Shown here: positions 37,374-46,330 of the stretch, one piece after another
Position numbering within the stretch: position 1 is the first letter of the stretch
How the letters are laid out: every line of letters starts with the position of its first letter
Assembly: GCF_014202215.1 (NCBI RefSeq)
Contig: NZ_JACHGB010000006.1
Location: 62,001 to 126,000 of the forward strand
DNA: 64,000 bases
Origin: Quisquiliibacterium transsilvanicum
Lineage (GTDB): Bacteria > Pseudomonadota > Gammaproteobacteria > Burkholderiales > Burkholderiaceae_E
Reading direction: 5' to 3'
Made by a program: the position numbers and the translations under genes
Notes under the pieces: model-generated
What the model was told of the DNA's origin: nothing
The model's database searches: none
What the model saw: only the letters and a program-made list of their open reading frames with translations

Positions 37374-39333
37374 CGACGTGCCGCGGGCTGCGCTCTGTTC
37401 CCGCCTGCAGCGGCGCCTCGAGCACCGCGCGCACCCGGTCGGCATATGCAGCGGCCAGAGCAAGCTGCTCCTCGACGCGGCTGCGCTCGAAGTCGAGCTC
37501 GGCGATGCGCTCGTCAAGGCTGTCGCTCGCGTCGCGCACGCGATTCACCGAGTCGATTCGACGGCGCAGCTGGATCTGATGCTCGCGCACCTGCCCCTCG
37601 ATCGGCGCGATCACCGCGCGCAGCCAGGCCTCGATCTCGCGGTTGGCGACGTCGTAGACCTCCTTGATGCGCGCCGCCACCGATTCGAAGAAGCGCCGCA
37701 TCAGCGCCCACTTCTCGGTGGTGACCAGCGTGAGCGCGCCGAACTGGCGACGGTGCAGCGCCTCGATCCGGTCGAGCTCCTCGAAGTAGCGCCGCATCGA
37801 GAACATCATCGGCGAGCCCAGGTTCAGGCCATGCTCGGCGTTGAAGGTCCGGTACATCGCATGCATCAGCGTCGTGATCTCGTCGACCAGCGCGGACACC
37901 GCGTCGAAATCCCCGCGCACCGCGCTGGTCAGGCTCGTCATCCCCTCGCGCAGGCCCACCGAGAAGTTGCTCGCGCGCATCAGCTCGCGTGCACCGCGCA
38001 CGTGCCTGCGCAGCGCCTCCACCGCGATCGAGTCGTAGATCGACCGCGAGTGCCGCGCGAACACCGTGCGCAGCGCCTGCAGGTGGCGCAGGCTCTTCTC
38101 GAAGTCCGCGCGCTCGCCCTGGATGCGCGCGGCCATGTGCTCGATTACACCCAGGTTCTTGCCGCGCAGGCCGTTGAGCTCGAACAGCTGCTCGACGAAG
38201 CTGCGCCTGCGCGCGGCGAGCACCGACCCGACCACCGACGAGAGCTCGTCGAAATCGCGTCCGACGCGCTCGCGCACCAGCGCCTGTCGCTGCGGAACCA
38301 GCTCGTGCGACAGCGCGCGCTCGAGTTCGGGCAGTCGGCTGCGCTGCAGCAGCGCGGGGTCGTGCTGGATCTTCGCCACCAGCCCCTTCTGCGCCGACAC
38401 CGGGAAGATTCGGTCCTCCGGGAGTTCAAGCGTGCGAGCGACCGCGGCGACCTGCGCGCCGATCTCCGCCTCGATCTCGTGCTCCTCGCGCAGCTCGTCC
38501 CAGAGCCCGTCGATCTTGTTGAGCACCACGAAGCGGCCGTGGCGGTGGGTGGGATCGACATGCTCGCGCCAGACCGCGATGTCCGATCGGGTGACGCCGG
38601 CATCGGCAGCCAGCACGAACAGCACCGCGTCGGCGCCGGGGATCAGGCTCAGCGTCAGCTCCGGCTCGTTGCCGATCGCGTTCAGGCCGGGGGTGTCGAT
38701 CACCACCAGCCCGCTCTCGAGCAGCGGATCGGGGATGTTGACGATCGCATGCCGCCAGCGCGGGATCTCCACCTCGCCCGCTGCGTCCGGCTGGACCGGC
38801 GAGTCGTCGTCGTCGGGCCGGTACAGCCCCAGCGCCGCCGCCTGGGCGGCCGGCACCCGGCGGATCTCGCGCACCGCGGCGAAGGCGCCGGCGACGCTGT
38901 CCGCATCGCCCGGCCGGATCGGAATCTCGTGCCATTCGCCGCTGCGCCCGCGCAGCTCGGACAGCGGCGTCTCGCGCAGCCGGCTCTCGATCGGCAGCAG
39001 GCGGATCGAGGGAGGCCTCGACGGGTCGTGCAGCAGCTCGGTCGGGCACATCGTCGTGCGCCCGGCCGCCGAGGGCAGCACACGCTGCCCGTAGCCGGAG
39101 AAGAAGATCGCGTTGATCAGCTCGGACTTGCCGCGCGAGAACTCCGCGACGAAGGCGATCGAGATGCGATCCTCGCGCAGCCGCTCGACCAGTCGCTCGA
39201 TGCGCGACTGCATTGGCGGCTCGGCGAGACCTGCGTCGCCGAGCCAGCGCCCGTAGCGACGGACGGCGTCGACGAGCTCGCCGCGCCATGCGCCGTAGAC
39301 GGCGATGCGCTCCCTGAAAGTTCCGACAGCCAC
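37363..39333 (-). CDS. Dynamin-like GTPase
   Basis: The 656-residue protein starts with GTG after AGGAG. A GTPase domain spans about 55-350: P-loop AEFSRGKS (63-70), Thr-rich switch AAGRTTMCPTELL, DTPG (213-216) and NKID (272-275). The remainder is a long helical stalk with coiled-coil stretches (for example near 430-460 and 580-640), as in bacterial dynamin-like proteins that bend or fuse membranes. No membrane helix is evident. The reading frame overlaps mutY by 11 bases and lies 192 bases after mutM. Client membrane and role are unknown. Confidence 0.87.
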   Translation of the reverse strand: MAVGTFRERIAVYGAWRGELVDAVRRYGRWLGDAGLAEPPMQSRIERLVERLREDRISIAFVAEFSRGKSELINAIFFSGYGQRVLPSAAGRTTMCPTELLHDPSRPPSIRLLPIESRLRETPLSELRGRSGEWHEIPIRPGDADSVAGAFAAVREIRRVPAAQAAALGLYRPDDDDSPVQPDAAGEVEIPRWRHAIVNIPDPLLESGLVVIDTPGLNAIGNEPELTLSLIPGADAVLFVLAADAGVTRSDIAVWREHVDPTHRHGRFVVLNKIDGLWDELREEHEIEAEIGAQVAAVARTLELPEDRIFPVSAQKGLVAKIQHDPALLQRSRLPELERALSHELVPQRQALVRERVGRDFDELSSVVGSVLAARRRSFVEQLFELNGLRGKNLGVIEHMAARIQGERADFEKSLRHLQALRTVFARHSRSIYDSIAVEALRRHVRGARELMRASNFSVGLREGMTSLTSAVRGDFDAVSALVDEITTLMHAMYRTFNAEHGLNLGSPMMFSMRRYFEELDRIEALHRRQFGALTLVTTEKWALMRRFFESVAARIKEVYDVANREIEAWLRAVIAPIEGQVREHQIQLRRRIDSVNRVRDASDSLDERIAELDFERSRVEEQLALAAAYADRVRAVLEAPLQAGTERSPRHVVAA

Positions 39334-39525
39334 CGGACCTGTCTCCTTAGGCGCTCGATTGCGCGAGCCAATCTAGCATGGCCGTTCCGGCCACCGGCGG
39401 GCGCCCCACGCCCCACCGTCGTACGGCGCGCAGACGGCGCCAGACGGCGGACGGCACAGGCCGGGACGTACCGCTGCACGGCAGCCCGTGAACGGCTCCG
39501 ATGCCCGGCGTCGGTTCACGCGCGC

Positions 39526-40347
39526 TCAGTGCTGACAGCGCGGGCACCAGTAGGTGGCGCGCTGCTGCTGCATGCGCGTGCGGATTGGCGCGCCACAGCT
39601 CCGGCACGGCTGGCCGGCGCGGCCATAGACCAGGCAGTCCAGCTGGAAGTAGCCGCTTGCGCCGTCGCTGCCGACGAAGTCGCGCAGGCTGCTGCCGCCG
39701 CGCTCGATCGCCTCGGCGAGCGTGCGCCGGATCGCGGCGGCGAGCCGTTCGCAGCGCTCGGGGCCGATGCGTCCGGCCTGCGTGCCGGGCAGGATGCCGG
39801 CGCGGAACAGGCTCTCGGAGGCGTAGATGTTGCCCACACCGACCACCACGTCGCCGGCCAGCAGCAGCTGCTTGATCGCCACCCGCCGGCCGCGCGTGGC
39901 CCGGTACAGCATCCCGCCGTCGAAGTCGCCGGACAGCGGCTCGACGCCCAGGCCCGCGAGCAGCGGGTGAGCAGCGGGGTCGCCAGCGCCGGACGGATGC
40001 CAGAGCATTGCCCCGAAGCGCCGCGGGTCGCGAAAGCGCAGCACCCCGTGCCCGAAAAGCAGGTCGACGTGGTCATGCCGCTGCGGCGGCAGCGGCCGGG
40101 GCAGGAAGCGCAGCGTGCCGGACATGCCCAGGTGGACGATCAGGCAGCCGGAATCGAACCTGAGCAACAGGTACTTGCCGCGCCGCTCCACCGCACGCAG
40201 CCGCTCGCCCCGAAGGCTGGCTTCGAGACCCTCCGGGACCGGCCAGCGCAGCCGCGGCACGCGCACCTCCGCGCCGCGGACGGCATGGCCGAGCACGCTG
40301 GCCTGCAGGCCGCGGCGGACCACTTCGACTTCGGGGAGTTCTGGCAT
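39526..40347 (-). CDS. mutM: Formamidopyrimidine-DNA glycosylase MutM (Fpg)
   Basis: MutM excises 8-oxoguanine and cuts the abasic site. The 273-residue protein has the catalytic N-terminus [13 protein letters not shown] (Pro2, Glu3), the RRGKYLLL Lys, and a C-terminal zinc finger (CRSCGAP... to YWCPRC). It is divergent from the TPR-lipoprotein gene and is followed on the same strand by the dynamin-like gene and mutY. Confidence 0.97.
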   Translation of the reverse strand: MPELPEVEVVRRGLQASVLGHAVRGAEVRVPRLRWPVPEGLEASLRGERLRAVERRGKYLLLRFDSGCLIVHLGMSGTLRFLPRPLPPQRHDHVDLLFGHGVLRFRDPRRFGAMLWHPSGAGDPAAHPLLAGLGVEPLSGDFDGGMLYRATRGRRVAIKQLLLAGDVVVGVGNIYASESLFRAGILPGTQAGRIGPERCERLAAAIRRTLAEAIERGGSSLRDFVGSDGASGYFQLDCLVYGRAGQPCRSCGAPIRTRMQQQRATYWCPRCQH

Positions 40348-40377
40348 CGTGGAGACGGGATCCGGAGGGCGGCTTCC

Positions 40378-40406
40378 TTGCCGATCAGTTTAATTGAACC
40401 TAAGAT
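40378..40406 (+). promoter_or_regulatory. Promoter of the TPR-lolB-ispE array, leaderless start
   Basis: TTGCCG at 40378-40383 and TAAGAT at 40401-40406 are separated by exactly 17 bases. The -10 box ends seven bases before the ATG at 40413, so the mRNA would begin at the start codon. No Shine-Dalgarno sequence precedes that ATG. Confidence 0.55.
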
Positions 40407-40412
40407 CGGCCG

Positions 40413-42323
40413 ATGAAACCGCCCCCTCCGAACACACCGGGACGCCGTGCGCAGGCGCCCGGCGCAGCCCGGTTCGCGGCGGCGCAGACGGCCCTGGGCC
40501 TGCTGCGCCGCGGCCTCCCCGCAATCGCCGTCCTCACGCTCGGCGGCTGCGCCGCGCTGGCGTCGCAGTCCGATCCCGCAGGTGCCGCCCCCGCCGCGGT
40601 GGCTCAGGCCGACACGCCCGCCGGCGCGGGCGAGCGCAGCCCCTCGGCCCGGCGGCCCGCCGCGCGCCCTGCCCCCACCCCGGACGTCCCGCCCGAGAAG
40701 CTGCCGGACATCGAGCTCACGCCGCAGATCGTCTTCCAGCTGCTGGCCTCGGAGGTTTCCGCGCAGCGCGGGCAGATCGCCAATGCCACCGCAACCTACC
40801 TGACGCTGGCCCGCCAGACCCGCGACCCCAGGCTTGCACGCCGCGCCACCGAGCTCGCGCTCGCCGAACGCTCGCTGGAGCGCGCGCTGCAGGCCGCACA
40901 GCTGTGGCGCGAGTACGCGCCGGAATCCATGCTGGCCTCACAGACGCTCGAGGCGCTGTGGCTCAGCACCGGCCGGCTCGATGCGGTCGAGCCGCTGCTC
41001 GCCCAGCGGCTGTCGGCGGCACGCGCCGCCGGCCAGCTGGCGCAGGCCTACCCCGAACTGCTGCGCTCGCTGATGCGCGCGCCTGACCGGGGCGCAGCCC
41101 TGGCGCTCTTCGACCGGCTCGCCGCGCCCGACCGCGCGGTGCCGGAGGCGCGACTTGCCGCCGCCGCCCTGGCCGAGCGGGCCTCGGACAACGAGCGCGC
41201 AGCGGCCGAAGCGTCCGAGGCGCTGCGTCTGTCGCCCGACGATGAGCGCACTGCGATCGCCGCGGCGAGGCATCTGCAGCAGTCCGCGGCCGGCGCACCC
41301 GCGGCGACCGAACTGCTCGGCGGATTCCTGCGCCGCCAGCCGAAGGCCACCGAGGCGCGTTTCGCCTACGCGCGGCTGCTGGCAGCGCAGGGGCGCGCCA
41401 AGGATGCGCGCGCGCAGATGGAGCTCGCGCTCCGGGAGGAACCCCAGAGCCCGACGATCCTCTTCTCGCTGGCGCAGATCGCCTACCAGGCCGACCAGCC
41501 CGACGCAGCCGAGGACTACCTGAAGCGCTACCTGGCGCTTCCCGACTCGGTGCCCCGCGATCGCAACCCGGCGTGGCTGTTCCTCTCGCAGATCGAAGAA
41601 GACCGCAAGCGGGATGCGCGAGCGATCGAGTGGCTCGCCAGGGTGACCCCCGGCGAGCAGTACCTCGGCGCGCAGATCCGCCGCGCCATCCTCACCGGGC
41701 GCCTCGGGCGGGTGGACGAAGCCAGGGAGCTGCTGCGCGGCACCGGCGCCACCAGCGCGCGCGAGCGCGCCCAGCTGGTAAGCGCCGAGGCCCAGCTGCT
41801 GCGCGAGGCCCGCAGGCATGCCGAGGCCTTCGAGACGATCGACCGGGCGCTGCAGGACACTCCCGACAGCCCCGACCTGCTCTACGACCATGCGATGGCG
41901 GCCGAACGGATCGACCGGCTCGACGTGCTCGAGAAGAGCCTGCGCCGGCTGATCGAACTGCGCCCCGACAATGCCCATGCCTACAACGCGCTCGGCTATT
42001 CCCTCGCAGACCGCAGCCTGAGACTCGAGGAGGCGCAGTCGCTGATCGAGAAGGCGCTGCAGATCTCGCCGGATGACCCGCACATCATCGACAGCCTGGG
42101 CTGGGTGCTCTACCGGCGCGGCAAGCTCGACGATGCGCTGGTCCAGCTCCGGCGCGCCTGGGCGTTGCGCCCCGAGGCCGAGATCGGCGTGCACCTCGGC
42201 GAGGTGCTCTGGGCGACAGGCAACCGGGACGAGGCGCGCGGCATCTGGCGAGAGGCGCGCAAGCTGGAGCCGGAGAACGAGACCCTCAAACAGACGCTGG
42301 CAAGGCTCGATGTCTCGCTCTGA
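40413..42323 (+). CDS. TPR-repeat lipoprotein upstream of lolB
   Basis: The 636-residue protein has a possible lipoprotein signal (IAVLTLGGCAALA) after a long basic N-terminus, then a Pro/Ala-rich linker and TPR repeats through to the end. Clear TPR units lie around residues 120-200, 250-420 and 470-630 (NAHAYNALGYSLADR, HIIDSLGWVLYRRGKLDDALVQL). It occupies the fixed place before lolB-ispE in Betaproteobacteria and probably scaffolds envelope proteins, but no partner is proven. Its end overlaps lolB by 14 bases. Confidence 0.88.
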   Translation: MKPPPPNTPGRRAQAPGAARFAAAQTALGLLRRGLPAIAVLTLGGCAALASQSDPAGAAPAAVAQADTPAGAGERSPSARRPAARPAPTPDVPPEKLPDIELTPQIVFQLLASEVSAQRGQIANATATYLTLARQTRDPRLARRATELALAERSLERALQAAQLWREYAPESMLASQTLEALWLSTGRLDAVEPLLAQRLSAARAAGQLAQAYPELLRSLMRAPDRGAALALFDRLAAPDRAVPEARLAAAALAERASDNERAAAEASEALRLSPDDERTAIAAARHLQQSAAGAPAATELLGGFLRRQPKATEARFAYARLLAAQGRAKDARAQMELALREEPQSPTILFSLAQIAYQADQPDAAEDYLKRYLALPDSVPRDRNPAWLFLSQIEEDRKRDARAIEWLARVTPGEQYLGAQIRRAILTGRLGRVDEARELLRGTGATSARERAQLVSAEAQLLREARRHAEAFETIDRALQDTPDSPDLLYDHAMAAERIDRLDVLEKSLRRLIELRPDNAHAYNALGYSLADRSLRLEEAQSLIEKALQISPDDPHIIDSLGWVLYRRGKLDDALVQLRRAWALRPEAEIGVHLGEVLWATGNRDEARGIWREARKLEPENETLKQTLARLDVSL

Positions 42324-42906
42324 CGCCGGTACGGTGCGGGCCCGCCGCCTTGCGGGCGTTTTCTGCGGCGCGGCACTGCTCGCCGCCGGCTGCGCAACGC
42401 CCGTCGCACCGACCGGGCCGGGCGAGCAGGGCCGGGCCTGGGCCGGGCGCTTCGCAGTCACCTGGACGCCGGAGTCGCCACCGCCGCGCGAGGAGAGCGC
42501 CAGCGGCCGTTTCACCTTGCGCGAAGCCGGCGACCGCACCGAGCTCGAGGTGTTCTCGCCCTTCGGGCAGACCGTGGCGCGGGCTCTCGCGCAACCGGGC
42601 TCCGCAGTTCTGGAGACCGCCGACGGGCGCCGTTTCGAGGCCGGGAACCCCGAAGCGCTGACCGAATCGGTGCTCGGCTGGCGGGCGCCGGTGCAGCAGC
42701 TGCCCGGCTGGCTGCGGGGCAACCTGCCCGACCAGTTCGTGGATTCCGGCTGGAGGGTCAGCGTCGACGCCCGCGAAGGCGGCCGCCCGCAGCGGCTCAC
42801 CCTAACCTGGCCTGCCGAGGTGGTCGCGTCCGCCTGGCGCACGGTCACGATCCGCCTGCTCCTCGACCCCCAGGACCCGGCAGCCGGCGCCGCAGGGGCG
42901 CGATGA
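42310..42906 (+). CDS. lolB: Outer-membrane lipoprotein insertion factor LolB
   Basis: The start at 42310 overlaps the TPR gene by 14 bases and yields 198 residues with lipobox LLAAGC. The mature domain shows the LolB pattern AWAGRFAVTW, SASGRFTLRE, LEVFSPFGQTVARAL and WLRGNLPD. LolB accepts lipoproteins from LolA and puts them in the outer membrane. It overlaps ispE by four bases (ATGA). Confidence 0.92.
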   Translation: MSRSDAGTVRARRLAGVFCGAALLAAGCATPVAPTGPGEQGRAWAGRFAVTWTPESPPPREESASGRFTLREAGDRTELEVFSPFGQTVARALAQPGSAVLETADGRRFEAGNPEALTESVLGWRAPVQQLPGWLRGNLPDQFVDSGWRVSVDAREGGRPQRLTLTWPAEVVASAWRTVTIRLLLDPQDPAAGAAGAR

Positions 42907-43847
42907 TCTCCGAGCTGCGCCACTGCCCCGCGCCCGCGAAACTGAACCTCTTCCTGCACGTGACCGGTCGCCGCGCCGACGGCTACCACCTGCTGGAAAC
43001 TGTTTTCGAGCTGATCGACCTCTGCGACACGCTGCATTTTCGGCTCCTGGAGGACGGCCGCATCGAGCGGCTGCGCCCTCTGCCGGGGGTCGCGCCCGAG
43101 GACGACCTGACGGTGCGCGCGGCCCGGCTGCTGGCCGCCGAGTCCGGCTGCCGTCAGGGGGTACGGATCGAAGTCGACAAGCGCATCCCGATGGGCGGCG
43201 GGCTGGGCGGCGGCAGCTCCGACGCAGCCACCACGCTGCTTGCGCTCAACCGGCTCTGGGCGCTGCACTGGCCCGTTCAGCGGCTCGCAGCGCTCGCGCT
43301 GCGCCTGGGCGCCGACGTGCCGGTCTTCGTGCACGGCCGCAGCGCCTACGCCACCGGGGTCGGCGAACGGCTGCGCCCGCTCGTGCTGCCCAGGCGCTGG
43401 TACGTGGTGCTCTCGCCACCGGTGTCCGTGCCCACTGCGGGGGTTTTTGCATCACCCGATTTGACACGGGACACGAAACCATTGAGAATCCACGGTCTTT
43501 CGCGGGGTAACTCAGTGTTTCGCGGAAGGAACGACCTGCAGAGCGTCGTGGTGGCGCGGCAACCCAGGGTTGCCGCGGCGCTCGAAGCCCTGAGGCAGGC
43601 CGCCAGGGAAGCCGGTGTACCGGCATCGCTGGCCCGGATGACCGGCTCGGGCGCCTGCGTGTTCCTTCCGTTGGATGAAGAGCCAGCGGCGAACGAGGTG
43701 AAGGCGTGGCTCTCGGGCCGCACTGACGCCGTCGTCACCGTCGCCGGATCGCTCACCGGGCATCCGCTTCGCGAATGGGCTTTCGGGCACGCGTCAGCGT
43801 CGCACCGGCAGCCTGATGAACAGATGGGGAGTCGCCAAGCTGGTTAA
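42903..43847 (+). CDS. ispE: CDP-ME kinase IspE, C-terminus reading into tRNA-Gln
   Basis: IspE phosphorylates CDP-methylerythritol in the MEP isoprenoid pathway. The 314-residue GHMP kinase has [26 protein letters not shown] (part: [19 protein letters not shown]), the ATP loop [14 protein letters not shown] and the third motif [13 protein letters not shown]. The last eight codons, including the stop TAA at 43845-43847, lie inside the tRNA-Gln gene that begins at 43825. A stretch near 43440-43520 is less GC-rich than its surroundings. Overlap with lolB suggests coupling. Confidence 0.94.
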   Translation: MISELRHCPAPAKLNLFLHVTGRRADGYHLLETVFELIDLCDTLHFRLLEDGRIERLRPLPGVAPEDDLTVRAARLLAAESGCRQGVRIEVDKRIPMGGGLGGGSSDAATTLLALNRLWALHWPVQRLAALALRLGADVPVFVHGRSAYATGVGERLRPLVLPRRWYVVLSPPVSVPTAGVFASPDLTRDTKPLRIHGLSRGNSVFRGRNDLQSVVVARQPRVAAALEALRQAAREAGVPASLARMTGSGACVFLPLDEEPAANEVKAWLSGRTDAVVTVAGSLTGHPLREWAFGHASASHRQPDEQMGSRQAG

Positions 43848-43901
43848 GGCACCGGATTTTGATTCCGGCATGCGAAGGTTCGAATCCTTCCTCCCCAGCC
43901 A
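43825..43901 (+). tRNA. tRNA-Gln (anticodon UUG)
   Basis: A 77-base cloverleaf starts with TGGGGAG and ends CTCCCCA-G-CCA, with CCA encoded. The anticodon stem-loop CCGGATTTTGATTCCGG has TTG at 34-36; the T-arm carries the loop TTCGAAT. The first 23 bases are also the end of ispE. Confidence 0.95.
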
Positions 43902-43960
43902 ACCTATACAGCTCGAGCAGCCTCGCGCCGCCGGCTAGTCCACGCACACCGGGTTCAATC

Positions 43961-44944
43961 ATGCAGCAGGCGCAGCGCCGCAACGCGGATGTCTTGTCTC
44001 CCGAAGGGCTGATGATCTTCACCGGCAACGCGAACGCGAAGCTGGCTGCGGACGTCGCCTCCCACCTGCAGATCCCCCTGGGCAAGGCCACCGTCGGGCG
44101 CTTCTCCGACGGCGAGGTGATGGTGGAACTGCTCGAGAACGTCCGCGGCAAGGACGTCTACGTGCTGCAGTCCACCTGCGCGCCCACCAACGACCACCTG
44201 ATGGAAGTGATGATCATGGTCGACGCGCTCAAGCGCGCCTCGGCCGGACGCATCACCGCCGCGCTGCCCTACTTCGGCTATGCGCGCCAGGATCGCCGAG
44301 TGCGCTCGATGCGCGTCGCGATCAGCGCCAAGGTGGTGGCGAACATGCTGCAGATCGCCGGCGTCGACCGCGTGCTCACGATGGACCTGCACGCCGACCA
44401 GATCCAGGGCTTCTTCGACATCCCGGTCGACAACATCTACGCAGCGCCTATCCTGCTGGCCGACGTGCACAAGCAGGAGTTCGAGAACGTCATGGTGGTG
44501 TCGCCCGACGTGGGCGGCGTGGTGCGCGCGCGCGCGCTGGCCAAGCGCCTCGACTGCGACCTGGCCATCATCGACAAGCGCCGCCCCAAGGCCAACGTGG
44601 CCGAGGTGATGAACATCATCGGCGACGTGTCCGGACGCACCTGCGTGATCATGGACGACATGGTCGACACCGCCAACACGCTGGTGAAGGCCGCATCCGC
44701 GCTCAAGGCGCACGGCGCCATCCGAGTGCTGGCCTATTGCACGCACCCGGTGCTCTCGGGCGGCGCGGTCGACCGCATCGCCAACTCCGAGCTCGACACG
44801 CTGGTGGTGACCGACACCATTCCGCTGCCCAAGGATGCGCGGGTGAACGAGAAGATCCGCGTGATCAGCTGCGCGCAGCTGCTGGCGGAAACCATCCTGC
44901 GCATCAATCGCGCGGATTCCGTCTCGTCGCTGTTCGTCGACTGA
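43961..44944 (+). CDS. prs: Ribose-phosphate pyrophosphokinase
   Basis: The enzyme makes PRPP from ribose-5-phosphate and ATP for nucleotides, histidine and tryptophan. The 327-residue protein has [20 protein letters not shown] (part: [17 protein letters not shown]), [11 protein letters not shown] with the flexible loop, and the PRPP loop [13 protein letters not shown]. It starts a little longer than relatives ([16 protein letters not shown] before the conserved LMIFTGNAN). It directly follows tRNA-Gln and precedes rplY, the order common in Betaproteobacteria. Confidence 0.96.
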   Translation: MQQAQRRNADVLSPEGLMIFTGNANAKLAADVASHLQIPLGKATVGRFSDGEVMVELLENVRGKDVYVLQSTCAPTNDHLMEVMIMVDALKRASAGRITAALPYFGYARQDRRVRSMRVAISAKVVANMLQIAGVDRVLTMDLHADQIQGFFDIPVDNIYAAPILLADVHKQEFENVMVVSPDVGGVVRARALAKRLDCDLAIIDKRRPKANVAEVMNIIGDVSGRTCVIMDDMVDTANTLVKAASALKAHGAIRVLAYCTHPVLSGGAVDRIANSELDTLVVTDTIPLPKDARVNEKIRVISCAQLLAETILRINRADSVSSLFVD

Positions 44945-45044
44945 CCCTCACAGTTTTCCGACCGTCCGGGCCGCGCCGCGGCCCCGGGCTCATGCAATGC
45001 CCCGCAGTCTGGTCGCGGACACGGGGCCGAACCAGGAGTACACG

Positions 45045-45647
45045 ATGAAAGTCGTTGCCAACACGAGAAGCGCGCAAGGTACGGGTGCGAGCCGCCGTCT
45101 GCGCAGGGCCGGCAAGGTGCCGGGGATCGTCTACGGGGGCACCGTCACGCCCACGTCGATCGAGATCGACCACAACAATCTGTTCCACGCGCTGCGCGTC
45201 GAGAGCTTCCACTCGTCGATCCTCGACATGGAGCTGGACGGCAAGGCGGAGAAGGTGCTGCTGCGCGACGTGCAGTGGCATCCGTACAAGCAGCTGGTGC
45301 TGCACATCGACTTCCAGCGCATCGACGCGGCGCAGAAGATCACGATGAAGGTGCCGCTGCATTTCACCAACCAGGAACTGTCGCCGGCGGTCAAGCTGAG
45401 CGGCGCGATCATCGGTCACGTGTTCAACGAGATCGAGGTTTCCTGCCTGCCGGGCAACCTGCCCGAGTTCATCGAGGTCGACCTCTCCAACCTCGAGACG
45501 GGCAAGACGATCCACCTGCGCGAGATCGCGCTGCCCGAGGGCGTGACCATCGTCCTGCGCGCCGGCGAGAACCCCGCCGTCATCAACGTGACGGTGCCGA
45601 TCGCCGAAGCCGAGCCGGCGCCCGCCGCCCCCGCCGGCAAGAAGTGA
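45045..45647 (+). CDS. rplY: Ribosomal protein bL25 (Ctc/TL5 type)
   Basis: The 200-residue protein follows CCAGGAG and is the long, two-domain Ctc/TL5 form: an N-terminal 5S rRNA-binding domain ([30 protein letters not shown]) and a C-terminal beta domain ([19 protein letters not shown], in part). It binds 5S rRNA in the large subunit and is linked to stress. An Ala/Pro tail with GKK closes it. A strong terminator follows. Confidence 0.95.
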   Translation: MKVVANTRSAQGTGASRRLRRAGKVPGIVYGGTVTPTSIEIDHNNLFHALRVESFHSSILDMELDGKAEKVLLRDVQWHPYKQLVLHIDFQRIDAAQKITMKVPLHFTNQELSPAVKLSGAIIGHVFNEIEVSCLPGNLPEFIEVDLSNLETGKTIHLREIALPEGVTIVLRAGENPAVINVTVPIAEAEPAPAAPAGKK

Positions 45648-45674
45648 GCCCCGCCCGACCGGGCGCGCGGCACG

Positions 45675-45704
45675 AAGGCCCGGGTGAACCCCGGGCCTTT
45701 TTTT
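45675..45704 (+). terminator. Rho-independent terminator after rplY
   Basis: AAGGCCCGGG at 45675-45684 and CCCGGGCCTT at 45690-45699 form a 10-bp stem with a five-base loop, followed by a run of T residues to 45704. It is the clearest terminator of the window. pth starts 22 bases later. Confidence 0.92.
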
Positions 45705-45726
45705 CTTTGCTCTCCCCAGAGGAACG

Positions 45727-46311
45727 ATGGACGGCATCCGACTGATCGTTGGCCTCGGCAACCCCGGGCCCGGACACGAGCACGACCGGCACAACGCCGG
45801 CTTCTGGTTCGTCGACGCGGTCGCGCGTGCGCACGGCGGCGGCTTCGCGAAGGAAGCGAAGTTCTACGGCGAGGTGGCGAAGAGCCAGTTGGGCGGACGC
45901 CCCGTCTGGCTGCTCAAGCCGCAGACCTACATGAACCGATCGGGCCAGGCGGTGGCCGCGCTGGCCAGCTTCTACCGGATCGCCCCGGCGGAGATCCTGG
46001 TCGCGCACGACGAGCTCGACCTGCTGCCCGGCCAGGCGAAGCTGAAGATGGGTGGCGGCAGCGCTGGCCACAACGGGCTGAAGGACATCGGCGCCAGGCT
46101 CGGCGGCCCCGGTTACTGGCGGCTGCGGCTGGGCATCGGGCACCCGCGCACGCTGCAGCTGGAGCAACAGGTGGTCGACTTCGTGCTGCACCGGCCCAGC
46201 CGCGAGCACCGGCAGGAGATCGACGATGCGATCGACCGCGCGCTGCGCTGCCTGCCCGACGCCGTCGCCGGCCACTTCGAGGCGGCGACGATGAAGCTGC
46301 ACACGCGCTAG
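45727..46311 (+). CDS. pth: Peptidyl-tRNA hydrolase
   Basis: Pth releases peptides from peptidyl-tRNA that dropped off ribosomes. The 194-residue protein has the catalytic residues in [19 protein letters not shown] (Asn in LGNPG, His in RHNAG) and HDELDLLPG (Asp), plus [14 protein letters not shown] ribosome site AGAGGAACG precedes the ATG. Monocistronic after the rplY terminator, though readthrough is possible. Confidence 0.96.
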   Translation: MDGIRLIVGLGNPGPGHEHDRHNAGFWFVDAVARAHGGGFAKEAKFYGEVAKSQLGGRPVWLLKPQTYMNRSGQAVAALASFYRIAPAEILVAHDELDLLPGQAKLKMGGGSAGHNGLKDIGARLGGPGYWRLRLGIGHPRTLQLEQQVVDFVLHRPSREHRQEIDDAIDRALRCLPDAVAGHFEAATMKLHTR

Positions 46312-46330
46312 GAAGGCGCGGCGTCCTGGT

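Noticed and set aside
37327-40416. A 1029-codon open frame on the plus strand opposite mutY, the dynamin-like gene and mutM
   Set aside because: It is a shadow of three well-supported minus-strand genes in GC-rich DNA; its product is rich in Arg, His, Gln and Asp repeats and matches no family.
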